DNA of 64,000 nucleotides from Pedobacter changchengzhani (GTDB taxonomy: Bacteria; Bacteroidota; Bacteroidia; Sphingobacteriales; Sphingobacteriaceae): positions 554,459-618,458 of the forward strand of contig NZ_SJCY01000001.1 of NCBI RefSeq assembly GCF_004354365.1. Direction: 5' to 3'. Made by a program: the position numbers and the translations under genes. Shown one piece after another: positions 52,654 to 62,485 of the stretch (position 1 is the first letter of the stretch; each line of letters starts with the position of its first letter). A model generated the notes under the pieces. It worked only from the letters and a program-made list of their open reading frames with translations, searched no databases and was not told the origin of the DNA.

Positions 52654-55600
52654 ATGGAGAAAAATTACTACAAAAGAAGAGTTAAAACAGGTTTCTGCCG
52701 AATGGCATTAATTTTTTTAGCTGTCTTTTCTGTATTTTTAGCTAAGGCCGAAGGAAGGCAAGCAAAATCAGAAAATGAAAGGTTGGATAATTATTTAAAG
52801 AAAATTGAAATTGCGTATAAAGTCAGTTTTGTTTATGATGCCAACGAAATAAAAAAAAACACGATTTTAGTTGTTCCAGAAAAATTGAGCTCTATAACGG
52901 AGTCTTTAGATCAGTTAAAACAAAAAAATATTGGTTACCAATTAGTAGGTAAACAAGTAATTTTAAAACTTCAGCAGCCTTTAAAAGCGAGTATTAGTAA
53001 AGATATTGTAGTTAAAGGTAGGATTAAGGACAAAAAAGATGGTTCTACTTTGCCGGGGGTGAGTGTAATGGAAAAGGGTACAAACAATGCTGTATCTACT
53101 AATGCGCAAGGCGATTTTACAATAAAAGTAAAAGAAGGTGCCACGATTATTGTTAGATCAGTAGGATATAAAACGCAAGAGGTCGTTGTTAATGGACGAA
53201 CCTTTATTGAGGTTTCTATTTCAGAAGATACAAATCAATTAAATGAAGTTAATGTGGTATCTACAGGATATCAAACTTTGGATAGAAAGCTGTTTACAGG
53301 AGCATCCAGTTTAGTAAAGGCAGAAGATTCTCAAAGAGCTGGTGTGCCTGATGTAAGTAGAATGCTTGAAGGTCAAGTTGCTGGTGTTTCAGTTCAAAAC
53401 GTGTCTGGAACATTTGGTGCTGCACCAAAAATAAGAGTGCGTGGCGCAACTTCTATCTCAGGAGATAATAAACCTTTATTTGTTGTTGATGGAATTGTTT
53501 TAGAAGATGTTGTTAATATTTCGAACGACGCGTTATCAACTGGTGATCCAAATACTTTAGTCGGATCATCTTTAGCTGGCCTAAATCCTAACGATATTGA
53601 AAGTTTTACAGTGCTAAAAGATGCAGCTGCAACCGCAATGTACGGTGCAAGGGCAATGAATGGCGTTATTGTAATTACATCGAAGAAGGGAAGACAATCA
53701 GATGGTAGGCCAACTATCAATTACACAACCAATTTAACCACCTACGCAAAACCGAATTATTCTCAATTTGATATCTTAAACTCTGCAGATCAATTAAATT
53801 TAGATTTGGAACTTTTAGATAAAGGTTATTTTGGGCAAGCGTCTACCAAGGGATCAAACGTTGGCCTATTTGGTAAGATGTATGATGCGATTTATAATTA
53901 CAACCCTACTACAAATAGTTACGAGTTGAAAAACGACGGAACGAGCAGGCTTAATTTTTTAAATAGGTATGCTAACGCAAATACAAATTGGTTTGACGTT
54001 TTGTACAAAAATTCTTTGCAACAAGAGCATTCTTTAAGTTTATCTTCAGGTACTGAGAAATTCCAAACTTACGCATCTACTTCATACTTACATGATAGTG
54101 GCCAAACGCTTGGAAATAGTGTAAATCGTTATACTGGTAATTTTCGCGCTAATCTTAAATTGAGCGATAAGTTAAGTGGAGAATTTTTGGTAAACGGATC
54201 AATCAGAGATCAAAAGGCCCCAGGTGCTCAGAATAGTGCTACCGATGCTTTGTATGGTACTGTTTCAAGATCGTTTGATATTAACCCATATTCGTATGCT
54301 TTAAATACAAGTAGAGCAATAACGCCATATAATTCAGATGGTTCGTTAGAGTATTTTACGAGAAGTTATGCGCCTTTTAACATTATAAATGAAATTGCAA
54401 ATAATTACATTAGTATTGGTCAAATTGATTTAAAGGTTCAAGGTGGCATAAAATATAAAATTATTCCATCGTTAACGTATTCTATTGATGGATCATACAG
54501 GTATGTTAAAACACAACGACAAGCTACTATAACAGAAAATGCAAATGCTGCACAAGCTTTTAGAGCTGGCGCAAATGATCCAACCGTGCAAGGTAATAAT
54601 CCTTTTCTCTTTCAAGACCCAGATCAGTTAGATGCAACTGTTAAGGTAACTTTGCCATCGGGCGGTTTTTATAATATCAACGATGACAACCTTAAAAATT
54701 TCTATTTCAGACAAAATTTAGAGTATAACAAAACCTTTAATGAAGACCATAAGGTGAACTTTTTTGGTTCGATGGAAACGCGTTATATCGATCGCCAATA
54801 TTCAAATTTTGATGGTGTAGGCTATCAATATGGCAATGGAGGTATTGTAAATGCAGACTATAATTATTTTAAAAAAGGTCAAATTGGTAATGCGCCATAT
54901 TTTGGTATGGGTTTCGGATCAGAACGATTTGCAGCATTCGCTTTAAGAGGTGCGTATGCGTATAAAGATAAATATAGTTTTAATGCGACAACTAGATATG
55001 ATGGTTCAAACCTATTGGGTGCGAGTACAGCTGCTAGATGGCTTCCAACTTGGAATGTATCTGGAGCTTGGAACGTAGACCAAGAAAGCTTTTGGCCAAA
55101 AAATAATATTTTAAGTTCTGCGAGAATTAGAGCTACTTACGGTTTAGTTGCTAATTTAGGTAACGCAAGTAATGCAGCGGCACTTTATTATAGTGAGTTA
55201 TCTAAAAGACCATATTCAATTGATAAAGAAACGCAAACCTACATTAGTAGTTTAGCAAATACCGAATTAACTTGGGAAAAATTGAAAGAAGCAAACTTAG
55301 GTATTGATTTATCTTTTATTAAGGATAGACTTAACTTAACGGTTGATTTGTATCAAAGAAATATATATGACTTGATTGGGCAAATTAAAACTTCGGGCAT
55401 AGGTGGACAATATACTAAAACAGCCAACTATGGTAAAATGAAAGCAAAAGGCTTAGAATTTACACTCGCTGGTAACGCAATTTCGTCAACAGATTTTAAA
55501 TGGAGAACCCAGTTTAACTTTGCTTTTAATAAAAACAAGATTACAGAGTTGGAAAACTCTTCGAATGTTTTTAATTTGATAGACGACAATGGTGGTCCCG

Positions 55601-56298
55601 TGGTAGGGAATGCGCAAGCAGGTTTATATTCACTCCAATTTGCAGGCTTAGATCATAATTATGGTTATCCATATTTCATCGATACCAATGGCAAACGCAA
55701 CACTTTTATTAATTTGCAAGCTACTGATATTGCTTATTTAAAGTACGAAGGGCCTATAGATCCTACTTTTACCGGTGGTTTTTACAACAGTTTTAAGTAT
55801 AAGCAATTCGTGCTATCTGGTTTATTTACGTTTGCAGCAGGTAATTATGTTCGCCTCGGCCAATCGTCTTCAGCAGAATACACAGATTTTACTGCAATGT
55901 CTAAAAACTTGTCCAACAGATGGGAAAAGCCAGGAGATGAAAATTTCACGAGCGTGCCGGCCATATTAGATCTTTACACATCTAGCTTGGTTAAAGATGC
56001 TGATGGAAATACTGTAAATGCAAAATATGCGTACAATAGTTACAATTTTTCTACTGAAAATGTGGCCAAAGGCGATTACATTAAACTTAAGCAAATTTCT
56101 TTAGGGTACGAGGTGCCTCAATCAATAGCAAAAAAATTAAAAATGTCATCTGCATCTTTGTCTGTTGTTGCCAACAATCTTGTCACCATTTATTCAGATA
56201 AAAGATTAAATGGACAAGACCCAGAGTTTTTTAGTAATGGTGGCGTTGCATTACCGGTGCCACAACAATTTACGCTATCTTTAAAAGTAGGATTTTAA
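52654..56298 (+). CDS. SusC/RagA-family TonB-dependent transporter with STN domain
   Basis: A 1214-residue outer-membrane receptor. An N-terminal signal (LIFLAVFSVFLAKAEGRQAK) is followed by an STN/secretin-like signalling domain (about 40-110, YKVSFVYDANEIKKNTILVV), a CarboxypepD_reg-like repeat (about 125-205, VKGRIKDKKDGSTLPGVSVM), the plug (VSRMLEGQVAGVSVQNVSG, FTVLKDAAATAMYGARAMNG) and a beta-barrel ending in LPVPQQFTLSLKVGF, with a final Phe. The STN domain shows it signals to the FecR/sigma pair upstream. It is followed by SusD 10 bases later. The substrate is unknown. Confidence 0.96.
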   Translation: MEKNYYKRRVKTGFCRMALIFLAVFSVFLAKAEGRQAKSENERLDNYLKKIEIAYKVSFVYDANEIKKNTILVVPEKLSSITESLDQLKQKNIGYQLVGKQVILKLQQPLKASISKDIVVKGRIKDKKDGSTLPGVSVMEKGTNNAVSTNAQGDFTIKVKEGATIIVRSVGYKTQEVVVNGRTFIEVSISEDTNQLNEVNVVSTGYQTLDRKLFTGASSLVKAEDSQRAGVPDVSRMLEGQVAGVSVQNVSGTFGAAPKIRVRGATSISGDNKPLFVVDGIVLEDVVNISNDALSTGDPNTLVGSSLAGLNPNDIESFTVLKDAAATAMYGARAMNGVIVITSKKGRQSDGRPTINYTTNLTTYAKPNYSQFDILNSADQLNLDLELLDKGYFGQASTKGSNVGLFGKMYDAIYNYNPTTNSYELKNDGTSRLNFLNRYANANTNWFDVLYKNSLQQEHSLSLSSGTEKFQTYASTSYLHDSGQTLGNSVNRYTGNFRANLKLSDKLSGEFLVNGSIRDQKAPGAQNSATDALYGTVSRSFDINPYSYALNTSRAITPYNSDGSLEYFTRSYAPFNIINEIANNYISIGQIDLKVQGGIKYKIIPSLTYSIDGSYRYVKTQRQATITENANAAQAFRAGANDPTVQGNNPFLFQDPDQLDATVKVTLPSGGFYNINDDNLKNFYFRQNLEYNKTFNEDHKVNFFGSMETRYIDRQYSNFDGVGYQYGNGGIVNADYNYFKKGQIGNAPYFGMGFGSERFAAFALRGAYAYKDKYSFNATTRYDGSNLLGASTAARWLPTWNVSGAWNVDQESFWPKNNILSSARIRATYGLVANLGNASNAAALYYSELSKRPYSIDKETQTYISSLANTELTWEKLKEANLGIDLSFIKDRLNLTVDLYQRNIYDLIGQIKTSGIGGQYTKTANYGKMKAKGLEFTLAGNAISSTDFKWRTQFNFAFNKNKITELENSSNVFNLIDDNGGPVVGNAQAGLYSLQFAGLDHNYGYPYFIDTNGKRNTFINLQATDIAYLKYEGPIDPTFTGGFYNSFKYKQFVLSGLFTFAAGNYVRLGQSSSAEYTDFTAMSKNLSNRWEKPGDENFTSVPAILDLYTSSLVKDADGNTVNAKYAYNSYNFSTENVAKGDYIKLKQISLGYEVPQSIAKKLKMSSASLSVVANNLVTIYSDKRLNGQDPEFFSNGGVALPVPQQFTLSLKVGF

Positions 56299-56308
56299 AA
56301 TTATAAAA

Positions 56309-57784
56309 ATGAGAATAGAAAAATCGATATATTTAACTTTTGGAATTTTACTTTTAGTAAGTTTTTCCAGCTGTAAAAAGTATTTGTCAACAGTGCCAGA
56401 TAATCGTGCTGAAATTAATAGTATTTCAAAACTATCCCAATTACTGGCTACAGCATACCCTAATAGAGATTACTTATATTTTACTGAGGGTGCTTCAGAC
56501 AATACAGAAGATAAGGGAAATGGTAAGGGTACGGTAGAAACAAATACCAGTGCACCATATTTCTGGCAAGATCAAGGCTCTGGTACAGGATCGCCGATAG
56601 ATTACTGGAACAGTTGCTATGAGGCTATTGCGGCTTCTAATCAAGCGCTTGAAGCGATACAAGTAAATAATTTTGGCGATGCCGCTTTGCCATACAAGGG
56701 AGAGGCACTGGTTGCGCGAGCTTATGCGCATTTTATGTTGGTTACCTTTTTTGCTAAGGAATATACAATAGGCGCTGCCAACGATTCGCCGGGAATACCT
56801 TATGTAACTGCCCCAGAAGAGAAAGTTATACAACCTTATGATAGAGGTACCGTGGCTTCAACTTATGCTCAAATTGAAAAAGATTTAGAGCAAGGCATGC
56901 CGTTGTTAACATCTTCAGCTTATTCAGTACCAAAATATCACTTTACGCCAACTGCAGCCAAAGCTTTTGCTGCAAGATTTTATTTATTCAAAGGCGATTG
57001 GAAAAAAGTAATAGATAATGCAAACTTGGTGGTGCCAAACGGTGATTTTACAAATAATATTAGACCCATTAATTCAACCTTGAATAGTTTAGGGCGTGAT
57101 CAATTTAAACAAGCGTTTACGCAATCTGGTCAGAAGTATAACCTTTTACTTTCAGCCCAATACTCCCTTTATCAACGCTTAACAGATCAAAGATATGGTT
57201 TCGGAGATAAATTGTTGCGTATGTATAATGCTGGTGGACCTTCTGGTAACATAACTGGTAAAGCTATTGCAAATAAAACCCAAGGTGCGTTTGGTAATTA
57301 TACTACTTATAAATACAACGAATATTTCTTTATAACGGATCAGATTGCGCAAGTTGGTTATCCATATTTGATAATGCCTTTATTTACCACCGATGAGGTG
57401 TTAACGAATAGGGCTGAGGCTTTAGCACAATTAGGTCAGTACGATAGTGCTTTGGCAGACGTAAACTTGTTGCTTGCCAACAATGTAGTTAATTATAATG
57501 CCAGTACCGATGCTGTAACTCAAGCTAAAGTACTTGCGTTTTATAATACAACGGATATTAAGCAGGGTATAATAAAACTTATCTTAGATACTAAGAAGAC
57601 ACACTTTCTGCAAGAAGGCATGAGATGGATGGATATTTTAAGAAATCATTTACCAGTTGTGCACAATTATTTTGCACAACCTTTTGTAGAAACTTTTTTA
57701 ACATTAAGTCCAACAGACAACCGTCGCCTTTTCCAAATACCAGATGAGGCTAAACTTTCTGGAGTGCCATTGAATCCTAGATAG
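56309..57784 (+). CDS. SusD/RagB-family nutrient-binding outer-membrane lipoprotein
   Basis: A 491-residue SusD-like lipoprotein that lids the SusC barrel. The signal ends in LLVSFSSCKKYL (lipobox Cys near residue 22). SusD-typical elements are NRAEINSISKLSQLLATAYP, SPIDYWNSCYEAIAASNQAL, LPYKGEALVARAYAHFMLVT, YAQIEKDLEQGMPLL and YHFTPTAAKAFAARFYLFKG. The C-terminal RWMDILRNHLPV and NRRLFQIPDEAKLSGVPLNP follow the family pattern. It is the second gene of the uptake unit and precedes the metallohydrolase gene by 2 bases. Confidence 0.94.
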   Translation: MRIEKSIYLTFGILLLVSFSSCKKYLSTVPDNRAEINSISKLSQLLATAYPNRDYLYFTEGASDNTEDKGNGKGTVETNTSAPYFWQDQGSGTGSPIDYWNSCYEAIAASNQALEAIQVNNFGDAALPYKGEALVARAYAHFMLVTFFAKEYTIGAANDSPGIPYVTAPEEKVIQPYDRGTVASTYAQIEKDLEQGMPLLTSSAYSVPKYHFTPTAAKAFAARFYLFKGDWKKVIDNANLVVPNGDFTNNIRPINSTLNSLGRDQFKQAFTQSGQKYNLLLSAQYSLYQRLTDQRYGFGDKLLRMYNAGGPSGNITGKAIANKTQGAFGNYTTYKYNEYFFITDQIAQVGYPYLIMPLFTTDEVLTNRAEALAQLGQYDSALADVNLLLANNVVNYNASTDAVTQAKVLAFYNTTDIKQGIIKLILDTKKTHFLQEGMRWMDILRNHLPVVHNYFAQPFVETFLTLSPTDNRRLFQIPDEAKLSGVPLNPR

Positions 57785-57786
57785 AG

Positions 57787-59175
57787 ATGAAAAGTTTAAA
57801 AAATATAAAGAATATGAAAAATATAATATTTAAATCATTAATGTTTCTTACACTCTTCAGCTTATTGTTGTCGTGCAAAAAAGAAGCTAAACTTAACGTA
57901 GATTTAACCAAATCAACGGTAGATAATCCAACGGCTAATTCTCCGTTAGATGCGTGGCTTAAATCTACATTTTTAGATGAATATAATATGGATATTGTAT
58001 ATAAATACAACAGATATAAATATTCAAATGATGTTGTAGTTTCTGCGCCCGATACCACCCGCGTTCGCCCACAAATGCAAGCAGTTTTAAATGCATTTTT
58101 GTTGCCATATAGAAAGGCTGCTGGTGCTACCTTCATTAAAAAGAACACGCCTAAAGAATGGGTTTTATTTGGTTCCCCAGCTTACCAAACAAATGGTTCT
58201 TCCCTTGCAGGAACAGCTTCCGCTGGCAGAAATATTACACTTTACGATGTTAATAGTTTTAATGTAAACGACCCCGGTTCTGTTGTTGGTAAAATTTATG
58301 TAATCCACCATGAATTTACGCATATTTTAAACCAGTTGGTGCCAATACCAGATGATTTTAAAACAATAACAGCTTCAACTTACAATGCAAATTGGCCAGC
58401 TGTATCGGACCAAACTGCAAAGGATAATGGTTATGTTTCGGCTTATGCTTCTGGCTCGTATATTGAAGATTTTGCAGAGACCAATGCCGTGCTTCTCGTT
58501 TATGGGGAAATCTATTTTCGTGCGAGAGCCAATGGTTCCACTCCGGCAGGAAAGGCCGCTTTACTCGCAAAACAAGCTAGCGTTATACAGTATTACACGC
58601 TTTTAGGGATTGATTTTAGAACATTGCAAAAGGAGGTTCAGAAAGTTTTGAAAGATAGTTATAGCTATCAAAGTGCGTCTTTTCCTTCGGTACTAAACCA
58701 AGGTGGTGTCAGCCATATTCCTGTTGACCCTAGCGATGCAATCTATGCTAAATATCCAAACGGAAGCCAATATACTGCTGCGTTTAATGATGCTAAGGCG
58801 AAGTTTGCCTTAAAAGGTTACAACTTGGATTATTTGGATTTCGTTTTTAATTCCACTACAAAGTTAAGTGTTGTTGCGTATTTTTCAGGTGGCGGTGTTC
58901 AATACAATGGTGTCTACGATTTCTCTTATACAGTGGATCCAACATCAGGAGCCACAAAGTTTACGCGTATTGCCGATCAAGGAACGGGCAATCAATATGG
59001 CAATGCTAATTATTTTGCAACCGAATTTTCATCGTCGATTGAAAGTTATTTAACCCAAAATAATTTTACTGCAGATTATCTACCTACTAACATTGATGAT
59101 GATAATTTGGGTAAATATGGTGGGTTTTATGTAACCGGTTCACCATCAAACTTTTTTTACGGTCCTCTTCAATAA
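57787..59175 (+). CDS. Substrate-import-associated zinc metallohydrolase lipoprotein
   Basis: A 462-residue lipoprotein (signal around FLTLFSLLLSCKKEAKL) with an HExxH zinc site in YVIHHEFTHILNQLVPIPDD near residue 180 and a likely third ligand Glu in YIEDFAETNAVLLVYG, about 50 residues on. This matches the HExxH metallohydrolase lipoproteins that travel with SusC/SusD pairs in Bacteroidota (Peptidase_Mx1-like). It probably sits on the outer membrane and trims peptides or another substrate for uptake; the substrate is not known. Two in-frame ATGs (57787, 57814) lead into the signal. It is cotranscribed with the gene on each side, with gaps of 2 and 8 bases. Confidence 0.88.
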   Translation: MKSLKNIKNMKNIIFKSLMFLTLFSLLLSCKKEAKLNVDLTKSTVDNPTANSPLDAWLKSTFLDEYNMDIVYKYNRYKYSNDVVVSAPDTTRVRPQMQAVLNAFLLPYRKAAGATFIKKNTPKEWVLFGSPAYQTNGSSLAGTASAGRNITLYDVNSFNVNDPGSVVGKIYVIHHEFTHILNQLVPIPDDFKTITASTYNANWPAVSDQTAKDNGYVSAYASGSYIEDFAETNAVLLVYGEIYFRARANGSTPAGKAALLAKQASVIQYYTLLGIDFRTLQKEVQKVLKDSYSYQSASFPSVLNQGGVSHIPVDPSDAIYAKYPNGSQYTAAFNDAKAKFALKGYNLDYLDFVFNSTTKLSVVAYFSGGGVQYNGVYDFSYTVDPTSGATKFTRIADQGTGNQYGNANYFATEFSSSIESYLTQNNFTADYLPTNIDDDNLGKYGGFYVTGSPSNFFYGPLQ

Positions 59176-59183
59176 AAACAACT

Positions 59184-60536
59184 ATGAAAAAATATATTTA
59201 TTTATTTCTTTTCTTCCTTGCCGGATTGGCAGGATGTAAAAAATCATCATTCCAGCCGGCATTTGATAAAACTCCTGATGAAAGGCGTGGAGAGGAAGTT
59301 AGTTTGGTGAATACTCAACTAATTGCATCGCCAAATGGGTGGGTTGCTACGCTTCCAGCCTCCGCTGGTGGTGGGTATGGCTTTTATCTTAATTTTGATA
59401 ATAAAGGTAACGTGTCAATGATAAGTGATATTAATAGCCAATCGGCAAGCACCCAGCGTGCATCTACATATCGTGTAATTGCAGGCTTAGGGGCCACTTT
59501 AATTTTCGATACCTATAATTACATAAGCTTTTTGCAAGATCCCAATCCAGCAACTTTAGGTGGTGCGCAAGGAAGAGGTTTTTCATCTGATGTGGAGTTT
59601 ACTTATGTGAGGGCTAATGCGGATAGTTTATTTTTTACCGGTCGGCAATTCCGCCAGCCTTTAGTTATGGTAAAGGCGACTGCTTCTCAAAAAACAGCTT
59701 ACTTAGGTGGTGGGTTAAAAACGTCTATTGATAACATTAAAGCATATTTGGCAGGAAATCCAAATCCTTATATAAACATAGTTTCGGGCTCTTCTACAAT
59801 ACAGGTGGGCATAACCCTAAACGTTACCAACGATTTATTAACTGGTAAAAGAGTTAGTTATGGTGTGGTATCGGCAGATAAAAGAACTGTTGACCTGGGC
59901 GCGGGTAAATTCGTTTTTACGCTCTTAGGAGCAGAAATTATAGGCGATGGTTTAGTTTATGGGAATGTGAAATTTACAAAGATTTCATTCAAAGATGCAA
60001 ATACACTAGCATTTTATGATAGTACTGGCAAGGAATATATTGTTCAGGCTAGTCCGACTCCATTAGTTCCGCTTAGTTTACTTCTCGGTAAAACTTATTC
60101 TAAAGTTGCGTTACCTAATGCAACTACATTTGCAGGTTGGAGTCCTGATTTTGTAAATAGAAGGGCGAGTGCTGCTAATAATTTGTTTAATGGTGGTTAT
60201 TCGCTTACTTTAGAGAATATTGATTTTACTTTCGATGGCAACAATAAAACCATTGAAATGAAGATTGCAATACCGCAGTACGGAACTCGATACGAGGCAA
60301 ATTTATATTATAACTATGCCATTGCAGATGATGGGACAATAAAGTTCACTTATACAGGTCCAGATAATGTTAATGGTCCTCTTGTTGTAACCGCTATGGC
60401 TCCTATCACCTCACAACGATTAAATACTAACAACTTTAAAATGGATTATTCAACTGATCCCGTTACAGGAAAATTGTTAGGTAAATTTACAAGTGTAGAG
60501 AATCCAAATTTTAGTTTTACTGGGTTTCTTCAATAA
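59184..60536 (+). CDS. DUF4302 family lipoprotein
   Basis: A 450-residue lipoprotein (YIYLFLFFLAGLAGCKKSSF). It matches DUF4302 through an N-terminal FDKTPDERRGEEVSLVNTQL, SPNGWVATLPASAGGGYGFY and FDNKGNVSMISDINSQSAST. The C-terminal half is beta-rich and should fold as a surface-exposed accessory binding protein. DUF4302 proteins regularly follow the zinc metallohydrolase lipoproteins in SusCD loci, so they likely act together at the cell surface. It is the last gene before a strong terminator. Confidence 0.85.
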   Translation: MKKYIYLFLFFLAGLAGCKKSSFQPAFDKTPDERRGEEVSLVNTQLIASPNGWVATLPASAGGGYGFYLNFDNKGNVSMISDINSQSASTQRASTYRVIAGLGATLIFDTYNYISFLQDPNPATLGGAQGRGFSSDVEFTYVRANADSLFFTGRQFRQPLVMVKATASQKTAYLGGGLKTSIDNIKAYLAGNPNPYINIVSGSSTIQVGITLNVTNDLLTGKRVSYGVVSADKRTVDLGAGKFVFTLLGAEIIGDGLVYGNVKFTKISFKDANTLAFYDSTGKEYIVQASPTPLVPLSLLLGKTYSKVALPNATTFAGWSPDFVNRRASAANNLFNGGYSLTLENIDFTFDGNNKTIEMKIAIPQYGTRYEANLYYNYAIADDGTIKFTYTGPDNVNGPLVVTAMAPITSQRLNTNNFKMDYSTDPVTGKLLGKFTSVENPNFSFTGFLQ

Positions 60537-60566
60537 AATTTCGTTTTCGAGATTAACTTAATTAAA

Positions 60567-60593
60567 GCCCCACCCAAAAAGTGGGGTTTTTTT
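60567..60593 (+). terminator. Terminator of the SusCD locus
   Basis: CCCCAC (60568-60573) pairs with GTGGGG (60581-60586) and is followed by seven Ts. It begins 31 bases after the DUF4302 stop codon. Confidence 0.88.
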
Positions 60594-60604
60594 ATGACAT
60601 AATT

Positions 60605-60637
60605 TTTAAACTCACACCACCTTAATCTGTATATTTG
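60605..60637 (+). promoter_or_regulatory. Putative promoter next to the small CxxC membrane protein gene
   Basis: TATATTTG (60630-60637) fits TAnnTTTG and has a TTTA (60605-60608) 21 bases upstream in the -33 position. It ends five bases before the ATG at 60643, so the transcript would be nearly leaderless. Confidence 0.42.
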
Positions 60638-60642
60638 TACCG

Positions 60643-60885
60643 ATGAAGAAAGTAATAATTTTTTGCACAGTGTTTTTGATATCAACCTTTCTGGTTAGTT
60701 CAAATCTTTTCGCTCAATGCGCTATGTGCGCCATAAACGCTGAACAAGGCACCAAAAACGGGAATACGCAAGGCGTTGGATTAAATACGGGGATTATATA
60801 TCTTTTGGTTATCCCATATATATTGGCGGTTGTGATTGGTGTTATTTGGTATAAAAAGTACAGAAAACCCAATATTTTAACTTAA
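60643..60885 (+). CDS. Small CxxC membrane protein
   Basis: An 80-residue protein with an exported N-terminus (MKKVIIFCTVFLISTFLVSS), a QCAMCAINAEQGTKNG segment with a CxxC pair right after the signal, and a C-terminal membrane helix (GIIYLLVIPYILAVVIGVIW) with a basic end. The motif looks metal- or redox-active. Similar QCAMC-containing proteins are common in Bacteroidota, often near oxidase genes, but the function is unassigned. It has its own promoter-like box and stands 49 bases before the DUF2461 gene. Confidence 0.7.
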   Translation: MKKVIIFCTVFLISTFLVSSNLFAQCAMCAINAEQGTKNGNTQGVGLNTGIIYLLVIPYILAVVIGVIWYKKYRKPNILT

Positions 60886-60936
60886 ATAAAACCTTAAGGT
60901 GGCTTTTAAATTTTATTAGTCAACAAGTATAACTTT

Positions 60937-61599
60937 ATGTTGAAAAAAGAAACTTTAAACTTTATTAGTTCTGTTGCTGCCAACAATAATCGGGAGTGGT
61001 TTGCAATTAATAAAGCAAGTTACGAGGATGCAAAAGCCGATGCGTTAGTTTTAGTAGAATCCATCATGGCCGAGCTTGCTAAAATAGATCCACTTATTTC
61101 TGCAAATGCCGACCCTAAAAAACATCTGATGCGTATATACAGAGATGTAAGGTTCAGTAAAAATAAGGATCCGTACAAAAACAATTTTGGGATTTGGTTT
61201 TCTGCCAAAGGCAAGGGAGGTAACGAACCAGGTTATTATTTGCACATCCAACCCGGTAAAAGCTTTTTAGCTGGAGGTTATTGGATGCCAGATGCTGCAC
61301 ATTTAAAACTCATCCGGCAGGAAATTGACTATAACATTTCTGCTTTTAAAGAGGTAGTAGAGTCTGAAACATTTACAACAACATTTAAATTAGGGAGAGA
61401 TAATGCATTGAAAAATGCGCCGAAAGGTTACAATCCAGAAGATCCTAATATAGAATTTTTAAAATTAAAGAGTTTTGAAGCTTCCAAGCCGATTAAAGAC
61501 AGTGATTTTTTAAAAACATCCATAGTAGAAAATATTGTGGCCGATTGTAAAACCATTTATCCTTTAGTCGCATTTTTACGTAATGCTATCAATAGCTAA
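60937..61599 (+). CDS. DUF2461 family protein
   Basis: A 220-residue cytoplasmic protein of the DUF2461 (TIGR02453-like) family. Signature stretches are LNFISSVAANNNREWFAINK at the start, RIYRDVRFSKNKDPYKNNFG, and GYYLHIQPGKSFLAGGYWMP. The function is not known; the family is widespread in bacteria and fungi. The start at 60937 follows a leader without Shine-Dalgarno sequence. An OmpA-type lipoprotein gene begins 28 bases after its stop. Confidence 0.92.
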   Translation: MLKKETLNFISSVAANNNREWFAINKASYEDAKADALVLVESIMAELAKIDPLISANADPKKHLMRIYRDVRFSKNKDPYKNNFGIWFSAKGKGGNEPGYYLHIQPGKSFLAGGYWMPDAAHLKLIRQEIDYNISAFKEVVESETFTTTFKLGRDNALKNAPKGYNPEDPNIEFLKLKSFEASKPIKDSDFLKTSIVENIVADCKTIYPLVAFLRNAINS

Positions 61600-61627
61600 A
61601 CGAACAACGCCAAACGAAAAACGAACA

Positions 61628-62467
61628 ATGAAAAATACCTTTCTTGCATTAGCACTTCTTTTAATGATCTCTGCTTTTACCTCTTGCGTGGTAATGTCAC
61701 CAAAAAAGTATAAGGCCCTTTTAGCAAGCAAAGATTCATTGTACTCAGTAAATAACGAGCAACAAGTTAAAATAGAAAATCTAGAATCTGAGGCTAAAAA
61801 ACTTAAAAAAGACACCACTTTAATGGCCGAAGAATTAAGGAATTTACAAGGTCGTTATAATGATGTTGATGCAAATTATGCTAAACTGAAAAGCAACACT
61901 TCTACAGAAATTAATAAGTTGTCGGGCGATTTAGCAGCTCGAGAAAAACGATTAAAAGAAGTTGAAGAGGTTTTACGAAAACGCGATGCGGCGACCAATT
62001 TATTGAAAGAAAAATTACAACAAGCCTTATTAGGTTTCGCCAAAAATGGCTTAACCGTAGAAATTAAAAATGGTAAAGTGTATGTTTCATTAATGGATAA
62101 ATTGCTATTTCCTTCGGGAAGTATCATCATTGATGAAAAGGGAAAGCAAGCATTAACCCAATTGGCTAAAGTTTTAAAAGAACAGCCAGAAATTAATATC
62201 GCAGTGGAAGGTCATACCGATAATCAAAAGGTAAATAATCTCGGTCAGATAAAAGACAACTGGGATTTGAGCGTATTAAGGTCAACATCGGTAGTCCGTT
62301 TTTTAACAGAGCAAGAAAAAGTAGAAAGTGTTAGAATGACTGCTACCGGAAAAGGAGAGTTTCAGCCTTTAGGCCCCAATAATAGTACAGAAGCACGGAG
62401 TAAAAATAGAAGAATTGAGATTGTGCTTTCTCCAAAATTGGATGAGTTGTACAATCTGATTAAATAA
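61628..62467 (+). CDS. OmpA family lipoprotein with coiled coil
   Basis: A 279-residue lipoprotein (MKNTFLALALLLMISAFTSC) with a helical coiled-coil segment (about residues 40-120, rich in Lys, Glu and Leu: VKIENLESEAKKLKKDTTLM) and a C-terminal OmpA peptidoglycan-binding domain. The latter shows LLFPSGSIIIDEKGKQALTQ, VEGHTDNQKV, NWDLSVLRSTSVVRFL, and NRRIEIVLSP, with the Asp and Arg that contact diaminopimelate. It tethers the outer membrane to the wall. The upstream in-frame codons from 61583 would add 15 unlikely residues; the ATG at 61628 gives the signal peptide. Confidence 0.94.
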   Translation: MKNTFLALALLLMISAFTSCVVMSPKKYKALLASKDSLYSVNNEQQVKIENLESEAKKLKKDTTLMAEELRNLQGRYNDVDANYAKLKSNTSTEINKLSGDLAAREKRLKEVEEVLRKRDAATNLLKEKLQQALLGFAKNGLTVEIKNGKVYVSLMDKLLFPSGSIIIDEKGKQALTQLAKVLKEQPEINIAVEGHTDNQKVNNLGQIKDNWDLSVLRSTSVVRFLTEQEKVESVRMTATGKGEFQPLGPNNSTEARSKNRRIEIVLSPKLDELYNLIK

Positions 62468-62485
62468 GATTTTGACTAATCGACT

